From an uncultured Phascolarctobacterium sp. (GTDB lineage Bacteria; Bacillota; Negativicutes; Acidaminococcales; Acidaminococcaceae): a stretch of 6,951 bases of DNA. The stretch's first letter is position 1. Each line of letters starts with the position of its first letter. This document shows, one piece after another, positions 1 through 5,970 of the stretch. A model generated the notes under the pieces. It was not told the origin of the DNA and ran no database searches. It was given only the letters and a program-made list of their open reading frames with translations. The DNA lies in assembly GCA_937906915.1 (NCBI GenBank), contig CALCUU010000003.1, positions 1 to 6,951 on the forward strand. Direction: 5' to 3'. Position numbers and translations under genes: made by a program.

Positions 1-389
1 ATTTCTAAAAGCTTGTCAAAACGTTCCTTGCGTTCTTCCAAAGGCACACCGTGCAAATCAGCATATAGATTCATATTTTCACTAACGCTCAAATCCTCAT
101 ACAAACCAAATTTTTGAGGCATATAGCTAATTCTGTCCTGCACCTTTTGAGGATTGGCAGTTACATCAATTCCTAAAACATCAAGCGTACCGGAGGAAGG
201 CACAACCAAACCACAAACCATTCGTAAAAACGTAGTCTTGCCTGCACCGTCAGGACCGATGAGCGCTGTAAGCTTACCGTGAGGAATGGTGATATTTATA
301 TTTTCCAACGCTACGATTTCTTTTTTACTGGCTTTGTCATAAAAGCTTTTAGAGATATTCGTCGCGGTTATTACGTTTCGTTCACACAT
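1..389 (-). CDS. ybhF: YbhF-like ABC transporter ATP-binding protein (partial, N-terminal 129 residues)
   Basis: This is the ATPase of an ABC exporter; it would bind and hydrolyse ATP on the cytoplasmic face of the inner membrane. The reading frame is open from an ATG at 387-389 to the left edge, so only the first 129 residues are present. The Walker A motif GPDGAGKTT is at residues 45-53. The Q-loop region, MPQKFGLYEDLSVSENMNLYADL, lies at about residues 90-112. The Asp in Walker A and the Q-loop segment closely match what I recall of E. coli YbhF, a protein with two fused ATPase domains of about 580 residues. Whether this copy is also double cannot be seen. The start is supported by AGGTGAG about 5 bases upstream. 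It follows the YbhG-like adaptor gene by 132 bases, which are largely filled by a palindromic element. YbhS/YbhR-type permease genes would be expected just beyond the left edge. Walker B and the signature motif lie outside the window. Confidence 0.88.
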   Translation of the reverse strand, partial: MCERNVITATNISKSFYDKASKKEIVALENINITIPHGKLTALIGPDGAGKTTFLRMVCGLVVPSSGTLDVLGIDVTANPQKVQDRISYMPQKFGLYEDLSVSENMNLYADLHGVPLEERKERFDKLLE

Positions 390-411
390 ACAGCTCACCT
401 ACATTTCTAGA

Positions 412-536
412 GTAAAATTGTTAGAAGTATCGGAAGGCGCGAAACAGCGAAGCTTACGAAGTGATAGCGTACTTGACGTACGTTGAACGAGTAAGCAAGC
501 TGTGACAAAGCATAACGATGCTTATAGCAATTTTAC
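412..536. repeat. ERIC/MITE-like ~125-bp imperfect palindrome
   Basis: The element begins with GTAAAATTG (412-420) and ends with its exact complement CAATTTTAC (528-536). Inside the ends, the two arms continue to match imperfectly: TA-AAG-ATCG at 422-432 pairs with its counterpart at 516-526, and ACAGC and GCTTAC recur in both arms with a one-base offset. The centre is CGTAC (468-472), loop TTGAC, GTACG (478-482), within a base or so of the geometric midpoint. The whole stretch can therefore fold as one long interrupted hairpin in DNA or RNA. Size, symmetry and an intergenic, transcribed position recall enterobacterial ERIC elements and non-autonomous MITEs, but the sequence is not ERIC and I cannot name a family. 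No protein is encoded. It overlaps the last codons of the upstream adaptor gene and stops about 10 bases short of the ATPase ribosome binding site. No clear target-site duplication is visible. Confidence 0.75.
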
Positions 537-1508
537 AGTTGCAGGCATGCCCATGCGAAGAACATTGTCTTTATCCTCTACATATACTCTAACCTCATAA
601 ACCAAGGAACTTCTAAGTTCTTCAGTCTGTACGGTCTTAGGCGTAAACTCCGCTACGTTGGAAATGTAACCAACTTGTCCGTTAATGGGTTTATCAGGAA
701 AGCTATCAATAATTATCTGCGCCGCCATACCCGGTTTGATCTCTCCTAAACGCTTCTCACTAATGTAGGCACGCACCCATTTTGTATCTTCCACCGCAAT
801 TAAGTACACAGGTTTTTGAGGAGAAGCCATGTCACCGGGTTCCTGCAAGCGTGAACGAACCACGCCATCAATGGGGGAAAGAAGCTTAGTCTGACTAAGA
901 TTGTATTTTTGCAAAAGGAGATCCGCACGCAAGCCTTTCAATTGGGCTTCAGCTTCAGCAATATCTTCCGCGCGGGGACCAATCTCACTTAAACGATAGG
1001 TTTCGCGGGCGTTGTCAAGGTCTGCAGCCGCAGCCTTGAATCTTGCAGAAGCGTTATCCATTTCTTGTTTGCTAATCGCAGAAGATTTGTACAGCTCTGC
1101 CATACGATTTTTATAAAGAAGTGCATTTTCGTAATCTGCTTCTGCAGCACGCATCTTGGCAGCACTTTGCTCAATTTCTTCCGGACGGGAACCATTCTTC
1201 AAGCGTTGAACAACAGCTTCTTGTTTTTCAATGGCAGCTTCGCTTTTAGCAATGCTCAATTCCAAAGGCTTGCTCTCTAAGGTAGCCAACAAATCATTTT
1301 TCTTAACTCTGTCCCCTTCTTCTACCAGCATTTTTTCGATACGCTCGCTGGAGTTAAAAGCCAAGGACACCTGACGGATATCTACATTGCCATACAGTAC
1401 AAGCCCATCATTTTGCTGAGAAAAGTAATAATAACCGGCGCCAATCGCCACAGCAACCACTGCTGCCAAACCAATAATTTTCTTTTTGTGTTCTTTCAGG
1501 TTAAGCAT
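522..1508 (-). CDS. ybhG: YbhG-like HlyD-family periplasmic adaptor (membrane fusion protein)
   Basis: This adaptor would link an inner-membrane ABC exporter to the periplasm or an outer-membrane channel. It has 328 residues, close to E. coli YbhG (about 332). A basic N-terminus is followed by one membrane anchor or uncleaved signal segment at residues 11-29. The first lipoyl half-domain starts at LYGNVDIR (38-45). A long Ala/Glu-rich coiled-coil hairpin spans about 83-205, and the second lipoyl half contains SPIDGVV (211-217). A beta-barrel follows, with WVRAYISEKRL (244-254) and the YbhG-like stretch AEFTPKTVQT (286-295). The ATG is preceded by AAAGGAGG with 7-base spacing. The gene lies directly upstream of the YbhF-like ATPase, which fits the E. 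coli ybhGFSR order. E. coli homologues have been linked to drug and cation efflux, but the substrate here is unknown. The last four codons and the stop fall inside the palindromic element, so the C-terminus (VKLL) is probably element-derived. Confidence 0.92.
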   Translation of the reverse strand: MLNLKEHKKKIIGLAAVVAVAIGAGYYYFSQQNDGLVLYGNVDIRQVSLAFNSSERIEKMLVEEGDRVKKNDLLATLESKPLELSIAKSEAAIEKQEAVVQRLKNGSRPEEIEQSAAKMRAAEADYENALLYKNRMAELYKSSAISKQEMDNASARFKAAAADLDNARETYRLSEIGPRAEDIAEAEAQLKGLRADLLLQKYNLSQTKLLSPIDGVVRSRLQEPGDMASPQKPVYLIAVEDTKWVRAYISEKRLGEIKPGMAAQIIIDSFPDKPINGQVGYISNVAEFTPKTVQTEELRSSLVYEVRVYVEDKDNVLRMGMPATVKLL

Positions 1509-1528
1509 AACCCTTCCTCCTTTATTTT

Positions 1529-1550
1529 ATTTCAAATCCAAATTTGAAAT
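1529..1550. promoter_or_regulatory. Palindromic operator-like site, copy 2 (in leader)
   Basis: A perfect 9-bp inverted repeat, ATTTCAAAT and ATTTGAAAT, is separated by CCAA. The inner 16 bases (1532-1547) are identical to the site at 1618-1633. It lies between the leader hairpin and the AAAGGAGG ribosome binding site of the YbhG-like gene, so it is downstream of the predicted transcription start. The geometry is typical of a dimeric repressor target of the TetR or MarR kind. E. coli ybhG is controlled by a TetR-family protein (CecR/YbiH), which makes a related regulator plausible, but no regulator gene is present here. Confidence 0.6.
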
Positions 1551-1557
1551 TTATGTT

Positions 1558-1593
1558 AAAAATTTTGCTGCGCTCATTTTAGGGAACGCAGCA
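1558..1593 (-). terminator. Leader hairpin before the YbhG-like gene (terminator or attenuator)
   Basis: On the minus strand, TGCTGCGTTC pairs with GAGCGCAGCA over 10 bp (one G-T wobble) around the 8-base loop CCTAAAAT; the stem occupies 1566-1593. After the stem come AAA and then TTTTT (1558-1562). On the plus strand the same stem is followed by TTTTCTTTT, so it may work in both directions. It sits downstream of the predicted promoter at 1612-1640 and upstream of the gene. It could end read-through from the upstream adaptor gene or act as a conditional attenuator. The T-run is short and displaced by three bases, so termination towards the gene may be inefficient. Confidence 0.55.
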
Positions 1594-1611
1594 TTTTCTT
1601 TTAGTAAATTT

Positions 1612-1640
1612 ATTATATCAAATCCAAATTTGAGAAATAA
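1612..1640 (-). promoter_or_regulatory. Extended -10 promoter for the YbhG-like gene
   Basis: On the minus strand a perfect TATAAT (1612-1617) is preceded by TGA, giving the extended -10 form TGnTATAAT. The -35 region at 17-bp spacing is TTATTT (1635-1640), which is weak, as is common with extended -10 promoters. The predicted start is near 1605, giving a leader of about 97 bases. The spacer is almost entirely occupied by the operator-like palindrome at 1618-1633. Confidence 0.6.
1618..1633. promoter_or_regulatory. Palindromic operator-like site, copy 1 (within promoter)
   Basis: TCAAAT and ATTTGA form a 6-bp inverted repeat around CCAA, identical over all 16 bases to 1532-1547. The offset between copies is 86 bp, close to eight helical turns. 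It lies between the -35 and -10 positions and overlaps the TG of the extended -10, the classic place for a repressor that blocks RNA polymerase. The outer bases are not symmetric, unlike copy 2, so copy 2 may be the higher-affinity site. Confidence 0.62.
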
Positions 1641-1680
1641 TCTATATTCCCCAAAACCGTTGCGAAAATCACATCTGCTA

Positions 1681-2445
1681 TTATTTCACAACCACTAAAA
1701 CGTTTTCGCCCATTTTCAAAAGTTTTCTGGGGTCATTTACATTTACCCTAACCTCGTAGCCTTTAACTGCTCCCGTCATTTTAGAGAACTGGTAAGGCAA
1801 AGGCTCTGCCACCGTGGAAACGTATTCAATGTTTCCCTCCACCGTCATAGCAGGCATAATTTCAGTCATAACTTTTACATTCATACCTTTGTTAAGTTTT
1901 TTAGCATAAGCTTCGTCAGCGTAGGCACGTACCCATTTGCTATTAGGAGCTTCCAAATAAAAAACAGGCTTCATTGCCACTGCCATTTCGCCGGGATTTT
2001 GCAAGCGCACGCTAATAACTCCGTCGGCAGGCGCAACAATTCTCCCTTGACGCAAAAACTTTTCCTTGAGGAGCAGGTCTGCCCGTAACCCACTAAGCTT
2101 GCTGTAAGCCAGCTTCTTTTCGTCAGCATCTACGTTGGGGTCTTTCATCTCTTCTTCGTAATGGGCAATGTCGTTTTTAGCAGCCTCTGCTTGAGAAGTT
2201 AAATCGTCCATTTGCAAAACGCCAAGCACGTCCCCACGATGAACTTCATCGCCAACATTGGCATACATTGCGCCAATAGGGTACTCCATATTAAAGGAAA
2301 GGTACATTCTTCTTGGCTCTACCTTGCCACGCATGGCAACTTCTTCCTCTTCCGCACCACCAAAGAATGTAAATAAAACTAAAATCAGTACGCTTAAAAT
2401 TGCTAATACAGCCCATACTCCTTGATTTCTTCTAATAAATTCCAT
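1681..2445 (-). CDS. Short HlyD-family adaptor with reduced coiled coil
   Basis: This is a 254-residue inner-membrane-anchored periplasmic adaptor, paralogous to the 328-residue adaptor downstream. One membrane segment spans residues 9-28, followed by an acidic run AEEEE (31-35). Lipoyl half-domains lie at about 38-81 and 134-165, with RIVAPADGVISVRLQNPGE at 135-153. The beta-barrel contains KWVRAYADEAY (170-180). The hairpin between the lipoyl halves is only about 52 residues (82-133), against about 122 in the neighbour; both keep the segment GLRADLLL. The start ATG at 2443-2445 is preferred because AAGGAAGTGA lies 5 bases upstream. An in-frame TTG at 2487 would add 14 residues, but it lies inside the leader hairpin and its nearest AGGAG is about 14 bases away. 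It has its own promoter at 2513-2540. No ATPase or permease lies between it and the next adaptor, so it may serve the same exporter. Its partner and substrate are unknown. Confidence 0.85.
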   Translation of the reverse strand: MEFIRRNQGVWAVLAILSVLILVLFTFFGGAEEEEVAMRGKVEPRRMYLSFNMEYPIGAMYANVGDEVHRGDVLGVLQMDDLTSQAEAAKNDIAHYEEEMKDPNVDADEKKLAYSKLSGLRADLLLKEKFLRQGRIVAPADGVISVRLQNPGEMAVAMKPVFYLEAPNSKWVRAYADEAYAKKLNKGMNVKVMTEIMPAMTVEGNIEYVSTVAEPLPYQFSKMTGAVKGYEVRVNVNDPRKLLKMGENVLVVVK

Positions 2446-2450
2446 ACTTA

Positions 2451-2460
2451 TCACTTCCTT
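2451..2460 (-). promoter_or_regulatory. Ribosome binding site deciding the short-adaptor start
   Basis: AAGGAAGTGA on the minus strand lies 5 bases before the ATG at 2443-2445. It directly abuts the T-run of the upstream hairpin (2461-2469), so the hairpin and translation initiation are physically adjacent. Confidence 0.7.
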
Positions 2461-2504
2461 AAATAAAAAGAGAGCTGCTCCCAACAATGTTGGTTACAAC
2501 TCTC
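2461..2504 (-). terminator. Hairpin plus T-run in the short-adaptor leader
   Basis: On the minus strand GAGAGTTGT pairs with the downstream GCAGCTCTC (G-T wobbles included), then two mismatched positions, then CCAAC with GTTGG around the loop ATT. This stem (2470-2504) is followed at once by TTTTTATTT (2461-2469), the signature of an intrinsic terminator reading leftward. It lies about 100 bases after the stop of the Na/Pi transporter gene and could end that transcript. It also begins only a base or two after the predicted start of the short-adaptor promoter, so that transcript would have to pass it. Both roles are possible. Confidence 0.7.
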
Positions 2505-2512
2505 CTAAGGTC

Positions 2513-2540
2513 AGTATAGCATTTAAAATTCCAAATACAA
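2513..2540 (-). promoter_or_regulatory. Promoter for the short HlyD adaptor
   Basis: On the minus strand TTGTAT (2535-2540) and TATACT (2513-2518) are separated by 16 bp. The -10 is preceded by TGC, giving an extended -10. The predicted start is near 2506, immediately before the leader hairpin. The spacer contains ATTTGGAATTTTAAAT, which loosely resembles the operator-like palindrome of the next gene but is not a clean copy. Confidence 0.55.
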
Positions 2541-2606
2541 GGACTTCACTGTAATTTCAGAAAGCCCCTAATTTCAACACAGCTTTTTCACAAGCCTACA
2601 ACAATT

Positions 2607-4214
2607 TTAGAAAGTACCCTGTACCAATTGGCTGATGTTTTTGGAATGGTCAGCAACACGCTTCATATTGATTAAAAGTTCCAGCATCATAAAGCCTGCC
2701 ACCGGGTCACAACGTCTTTCGTTAAGACGGGTAATGTGATTTTTACGGATTTCCTTTTGGAAACGCTTCACTTCACGGCACAGCTCCACAGCCTCTGCGG
2801 CAATAGCCTTGTCGTTTTTCTCCAAGGCTTCCAAAGTTTTACCGCTGGCGTCAAGCACCATCTGGCTAAGTATTACCAGCTCTTCCCTAGCTTCGGGAGA
2901 GAAGTTTACCTCGTCCTCAAAAATCTTACGTGCCCTTTTCGCCAAGGTTTTACCGTGGTCGCCAATACGCTCGATGTCATTACAAGCGTGCAAGAGACCG
3001 GTATGACGCTCGGACAAATCATTACCCATGGGAACCTCGCTCATCTCGGTAAGGTAGCGGGTAATTTCAGTTTCCAAGGAGTCTACTACAGGCTCGTGGT
3101 CAAGAACGTATTTTACCTTGTCCTCGTCAAATTCGTTGATGGCTTCCATTGCTAAACGCACATTTTTCTGAGCAAGATTACCCATGCGCACAACTTCTTT
3201 TACCGCCAAGCTCATGGCGATGGACGGAGTTTTAAGCATTGCTTCGTCCAAATAAACAGGACGACGGGAGATAACTTCGCTCTTATCAGGAAGCATACGT
3301 TCCACCAATTTAATGAAGGGACCGGTAAAGGGAATGAAGATTAAAGTATTGATTACGTTGAAAGCGGTGTGAGCATTGGCAATTTGGCGGGCGATGTCGC
3401 CGCTGGGAGAAACTGCCAGCACAAGCTTCACAAACCAAGTCATAAAGGTTACGAAAATAATACTACCTATTAAATTAAACATTACGTGAGCCAGCGCCAC
3501 ACGTTTTGCCGTAGCATTGGCACGCAAGGTTGCCAGCACTGCTGTAATACAGGTACCAATGTTGTCACCTAAGAGGACGGGAATTGCGCCTTCAAGAGAA
3601 ATCAAACCTTGAGTTGCCATGGCAATCAAAATACCGATGGTAGCACTACTGGATTGAATAAGCACAGTCATTACGATACCAACGCCTATGCCCAGCAAGG
3701 GGTACTCTGCAAATTTTTGGATGAACTCGATGAAGCCGGGGTATTCGCGCAAGGGCATAACCGCCTTGCCCATAAACTCCATACCAATCATCAAAACGCC
3801 AAAGCCTAAAAGCACTTGCCCGATAAATTTACCGCGACTACGTTTGGAGAGAATGTTCATCATAAAACCAATGAACAAAATCAGCGGAACGTAGTGAGTT
3901 AATTTAAAGGCAATCAATTGAGCAGTAATGGTTGTACCAACATTAGCACCCATTACAATGCCAAAGGCTTGCTTCAAATTTAAAAGCCCTGCGTTGACTA
4001 AGCCAACGGTCATAACCGTCGTTGCGCTACTTGACTGCAGAACAGCAGTAACCACTGCCCCAAGGAGTACGCCAAAAATGATAACTCCTGTCATCATTTC
4101 TAAAATCTTTTGTAATTTTTCGCCTGCAGCCTTTTGCAATCCGTCGCCCATAAGCTGCATGCCGTATAAGAATAATGCCAGACCACCTAAAAATGCAATA
4201 AACGGTAAGAACAT
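2607..4214 (-). CDS. Na+/phosphate cotransporter-family protein with PhoU-like C-terminal domain
   Basis: This is an inner-membrane protein of the Na/Pi-cotransporter (NptA/YjbB-like) family, expected to move inorganic phosphate with sodium; some bacterial members act mainly in export. With the ATG at 4212-4214 it has 535 residues. The membrane half (about 1-310) carries the two inverted family repeats: QSSSATT (60-66) with GANVGTT (89-95), then QSSSATI (187-193) with GDNIGTC (216-222). The cytoplasmic half (about 330-535) is helical and PhoU-like, including ERHTGLLHACNDIERIGDH and the closing NMKRVADHSKNI segment. A GTG three codons upstream (4221-4223) is part of the ribosome binding site GAGGTG, which lies 6 bases before the ATG, so the ATG is the likelier start. 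It has its own promoter and stands alone between the serA terminator and the adaptor promoter. The direction of phosphate transport cannot be told from sequence, and I saw no clear Pho-box. Confidence 0.9.
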   Translation of the reverse strand: MFLPFIAFLGGLALFLYGMQLMGDGLQKAAGEKLQKILEMMTGVIIFGVLLGAVVTAVLQSSSATTVMTVGLVNAGLLNLKQAFGIVMGANVGTTITAQLIAFKLTHYVPLILFIGFMMNILSKRSRGKFIGQVLLGFGVLMIGMEFMGKAVMPLREYPGFIEFIQKFAEYPLLGIGVGIVMTVLIQSSSATIGILIAMATQGLISLEGAIPVLLGDNIGTCITAVLATLRANATAKRVALAHVMFNLIGSIIFVTFMTWFVKLVLAVSPSGDIARQIANAHTAFNVINTLIFIPFTGPFIKLVERMLPDKSEVISRRPVYLDEAMLKTPSIAMSLAVKEVVRMGNLAQKNVRLAMEAINEFDEDKVKYVLDHEPVVDSLETEITRYLTEMSEVPMGNDLSERHTGLLHACNDIERIGDHGKTLAKRARKIFEDEVNFSPEAREELVILSQMVLDASGKTLEALEKNDKAIAAEAVELCREVKRFQKEIRKNHITRLNERRCDPVAGFMMLELLINMKRVADHSKNISQLVQGTF

Positions 4215-4220
4215 AATTAG

Positions 4221-4226
4221 CACCTC
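4221..4226 (-). promoter_or_regulatory. Ribosome binding site deciding the Na/Pi transporter start
   Basis: GAGGTG on the minus strand is spaced 6 bases from the ATG at 4212-4214. The GTG inside this motif is in frame with the gene and extends the open frame by three codons, but using it as a start would destroy the ribosome binding site. Confidence 0.7.
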
Positions 4227-4247
4227 ATAATTTATTCTGGTACTTAC

Positions 4248-4276
4248 ATTATACTAATCACCCTTGCGAGCTTCAA
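4248..4276 (-). promoter_or_regulatory. Sigma-70-type promoter for the Na/Pi transporter gene
   Basis: On the minus strand TTGAAG (4271-4276) and a perfect TATAAT (4248-4253) are separated by exactly 17 bp. The predicted start is near 4241, giving a leader of under 30 bases before the ATG at 4214. It sits just downstream of the serA terminator, so the transporter is likely its own transcription unit. Confidence 0.72.
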
Positions 4277-4306
4277 GAAAAATTAAAGAATTGCTACACA
4301 TAAAAC

Positions 4307-4337
4307 AAAAACGCGACTCGTAAGAGCCGCGTTTTTT
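4307..4337 (-). terminator. Intrinsic terminator after serA (bidirectional in form)
   Basis: AAAAACGCG (4307-4315) pairs perfectly with CGCGTTTTT (4328-4336). After one mismatch, CTC pairs with GAG around a GTAA loop. The A-run and T-run on either side give a T-tract in both directions. It begins about 20 bases past the serA stop, and all genes here are leftward, so it most likely ends the serC-serA transcript. Confidence 0.88.
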
Positions 4338-4356
4338 ATTGCGTTAATTCAGTTTA

Positions 4357-5949
4357 TTAGCCTTCGCAGTTAATCAGTTTCACGTCGAAGATGCCGTCTA
4401 CGCCACGGAGTTGGAGCATAATATCGTTGGGGATATCGTTGCCAACAGCGATTGCCATAATGTTGGTATCGTCTTTAGTGGTGCTGCCAACTTGCATGCC
4501 GTTAATGTTGATGCCAGCGTTACCAAGAATGGTAGCCATTTGACCAATCATATTGGGTTTGTTAGCGTGCGGTGCGAGGAGCAGGTAGCCTTCCGGTTTG
4601 AAGTCCACTCTGTATTGGTCGATTTCTACAATCTTAGGTTCTTTGCCGTCGAACAAGGTACCTACCAATTTATGAGCGCCTTTATCAGTTACAATCTTCA
4701 CGGTAATTGCGGTGGTGAAGTAACCAGCTTTGTGAGATTTGCTTTCTTTAACGTCCAAGTTACGAGCTTTCGCCAAGCCAGGAGCGTTTACATAGTTAAC
4801 AGATTCTTGGAGAATGGGGTTCAACAAACCTTTCAGGAAAGCAGTGGTCAAAGCTTGGGTTTCAGTTTCTGCCAATACGCCAGTATATTCGATTTCAACT
4901 TCTTTTACAGGACCATCTGCCAAGTAAATGCCAATGGTACCCATACGTTCTGCCAAACCAAAGTAAGGTTGAATTACATTAGCAACGCTTTTCGGAATGG
5001 GAGCCATGTTTACAGCGGTCATTACCGGTTTGCCAAGGAGAGCGTCAATTACGCCATAAGCTACGTCAACTGCTACGCCAACTTGCGCTTCAACGGTGGA
5101 AGCACCAAGGTGGGGAGTTTGTGCAACTTGGGGCAAGCCCAAGAAGGGATTGTTTTCCGGAAGCAAAGGTTCACTGGTGTAAACGTCAATGCCAGCGCCG
5201 GCAATCTTACCACTCTTAACAGCGTCAGCTACAGCTTGCGCGTCCATGCAGCCGCCACGAGCGCAGTTTACAAAACGCACGCCATCTTTCATTTTAGCAA
5301 TGGTTTCTGCGTTAATCATCTTTTCAGTTTCTTTAGTCAGCGGGGTGTGAATGGTGATGTAGTCAGATTTTGCCAGCAAGGTATCAAAATCAACAAGCTC
5401 TACGCCAACTTGGCGAGCACGTTCTTCAGTGATGTAGGGGTCATAACCGATGGTGGTCATTTCCATACCTTGCATACGTTTTGCCACACGGCTACCAATA
5501 CGGCCTACGCCAATGATACCCAAGGTTTTGCCTTGTACTTGGATACCGTCAAAGCTTTTACGATCCCATCTGCCTTCTTGCATGGATTGATGAGCTTGGG
5601 GAATGTGGCGGGTCATTGCCATAAGGAGAGCAACGGTGTGCTCGGTTGCAGCCATGGTGTTGCCTTCGGGAGTGTTCAATACAACAATGCCACGAGCAGT
5701 AGCAGCAGGAATATCAATATTGTCTACGCCAACGCCTGCACGACCGATAACTTTCAAATTAGTTGCAGCGTCAATCAATTCTTTGGTTACTTGAATTTGG
5801 CTACGGCTTACGAGAGCGTCGTATTTGCCAATGATTTTGCACAGTTCGGGAACCGGCATATTGGGCATTACGTCTACATCAAAATGTTCACGCAGCAAAG
5901 CTACGCCTTTTTCACTTACGTCATTACTTACAAAAACTTTAAAAGCCAT
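4357..5949 (-). CDS. serA: D-3-phosphoglycerate dehydrogenase, ACT-domain form
   Basis: This cytoplasmic enzyme oxidises 3-phosphoglycerate to 3-phosphohydroxypyruvate with NAD+, the first step of the phosphorylated serine pathway. It has 530 residues, the length of the long (type I) enzymes. The substrate domain starts at residue 1 and includes VIGRAGVGVDNID (67-79). The Rossmann motif GVGRIG (147-152) is followed by an Asp (D170) at the end of the next strand, consistent with NAD. The catalytic residues are Arg231 in NCARGG, Glu260 in SEP, and His280 in PHLGAS. An intervening ASB-type domain covers about 315-450, and a C-terminal ACT domain about 453-530, beginning YLLLAPHANKPNMIG; in relatives this region can mediate feedback by serine. 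The ATG is preceded by GGAGGA at 8-base spacing. It follows serC by 21 bases, a clear operon, and a hairpin terminator lies just after it. No damage is visible. Confidence 0.97.
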   Translation of the reverse strand: MAFKVFVSNDVSEKGVALLREHFDVDVMPNMPVPELCKIIGKYDALVSRSQIQVTKELIDAATNLKVIGRAGVGVDNIDIPAATARGIVVLNTPEGNTMAATEHTVALLMAMTRHIPQAHQSMQEGRWDRKSFDGIQVQGKTLGIIGVGRIGSRVAKRMQGMEMTTIGYDPYITEERARQVGVELVDFDTLLAKSDYITIHTPLTKETEKMINAETIAKMKDGVRFVNCARGGCMDAQAVADAVKSGKIAGAGIDVYTSEPLLPENNPFLGLPQVAQTPHLGASTVEAQVGVAVDVAYGVIDALLGKPVMTAVNMAPIPKSVANVIQPYFGLAERMGTIGIYLADGPVKEVEIEYTGVLAETETQALTTAFLKGLLNPILQESVNYVNAPGLAKARNLDVKESKSHKAGYFTTAITVKIVTDKGAHKLVGTLFDGKEPKIVEIDQYRVDFKPEGYLLLAPHANKPNMIGQMATILGNAGININGMQVGSTTKDDTNIMAIAVGNDIPNDIMLQLRGVDGIFDVKLINCEG

Positions 5950-5970
5950 TTTTAGAATCCTCCATCATTT

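Noticed and set aside
2446..2487. A 14-residue longer N-terminus for the short adaptor, from a TTG
   Set aside because: The TTG lies within the leader hairpin with a poorly spaced ribosome binding site, while the downstream ATG has a good one and begins a normal membrane-anchor sequence.
2522..2610. A second, degenerate copy of the palindromic element suggested by TAAAATTG and GAATTTTA near the end of the Na/Pi gene
   Set aside because: Only the 7-8 bp A/T-rich ends resemble the 412-536 element. The interior does not align, and such matches are expected by chance in A/T-rich intergenic DNA.
2736..3155. Plus-strand open frame opposite the PhoU-like part of the Na/Pi transporter gene, and similar short ones elsewhere
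   Set aside because: These lie inside strong minus-strand genes, show no domain features or upstream signals, and are explained as frame shadows.
4411..5955. A 514-codon open frame on the plus strand opposite serA
   Set aside because: It is fully antisense to a well-conserved serA, starts at a TTG with no properly spaced ribosome binding site, resembles no family I know, and has the skewed composition (Phe, Asn, His, Val) expected of a codon-use shadow.
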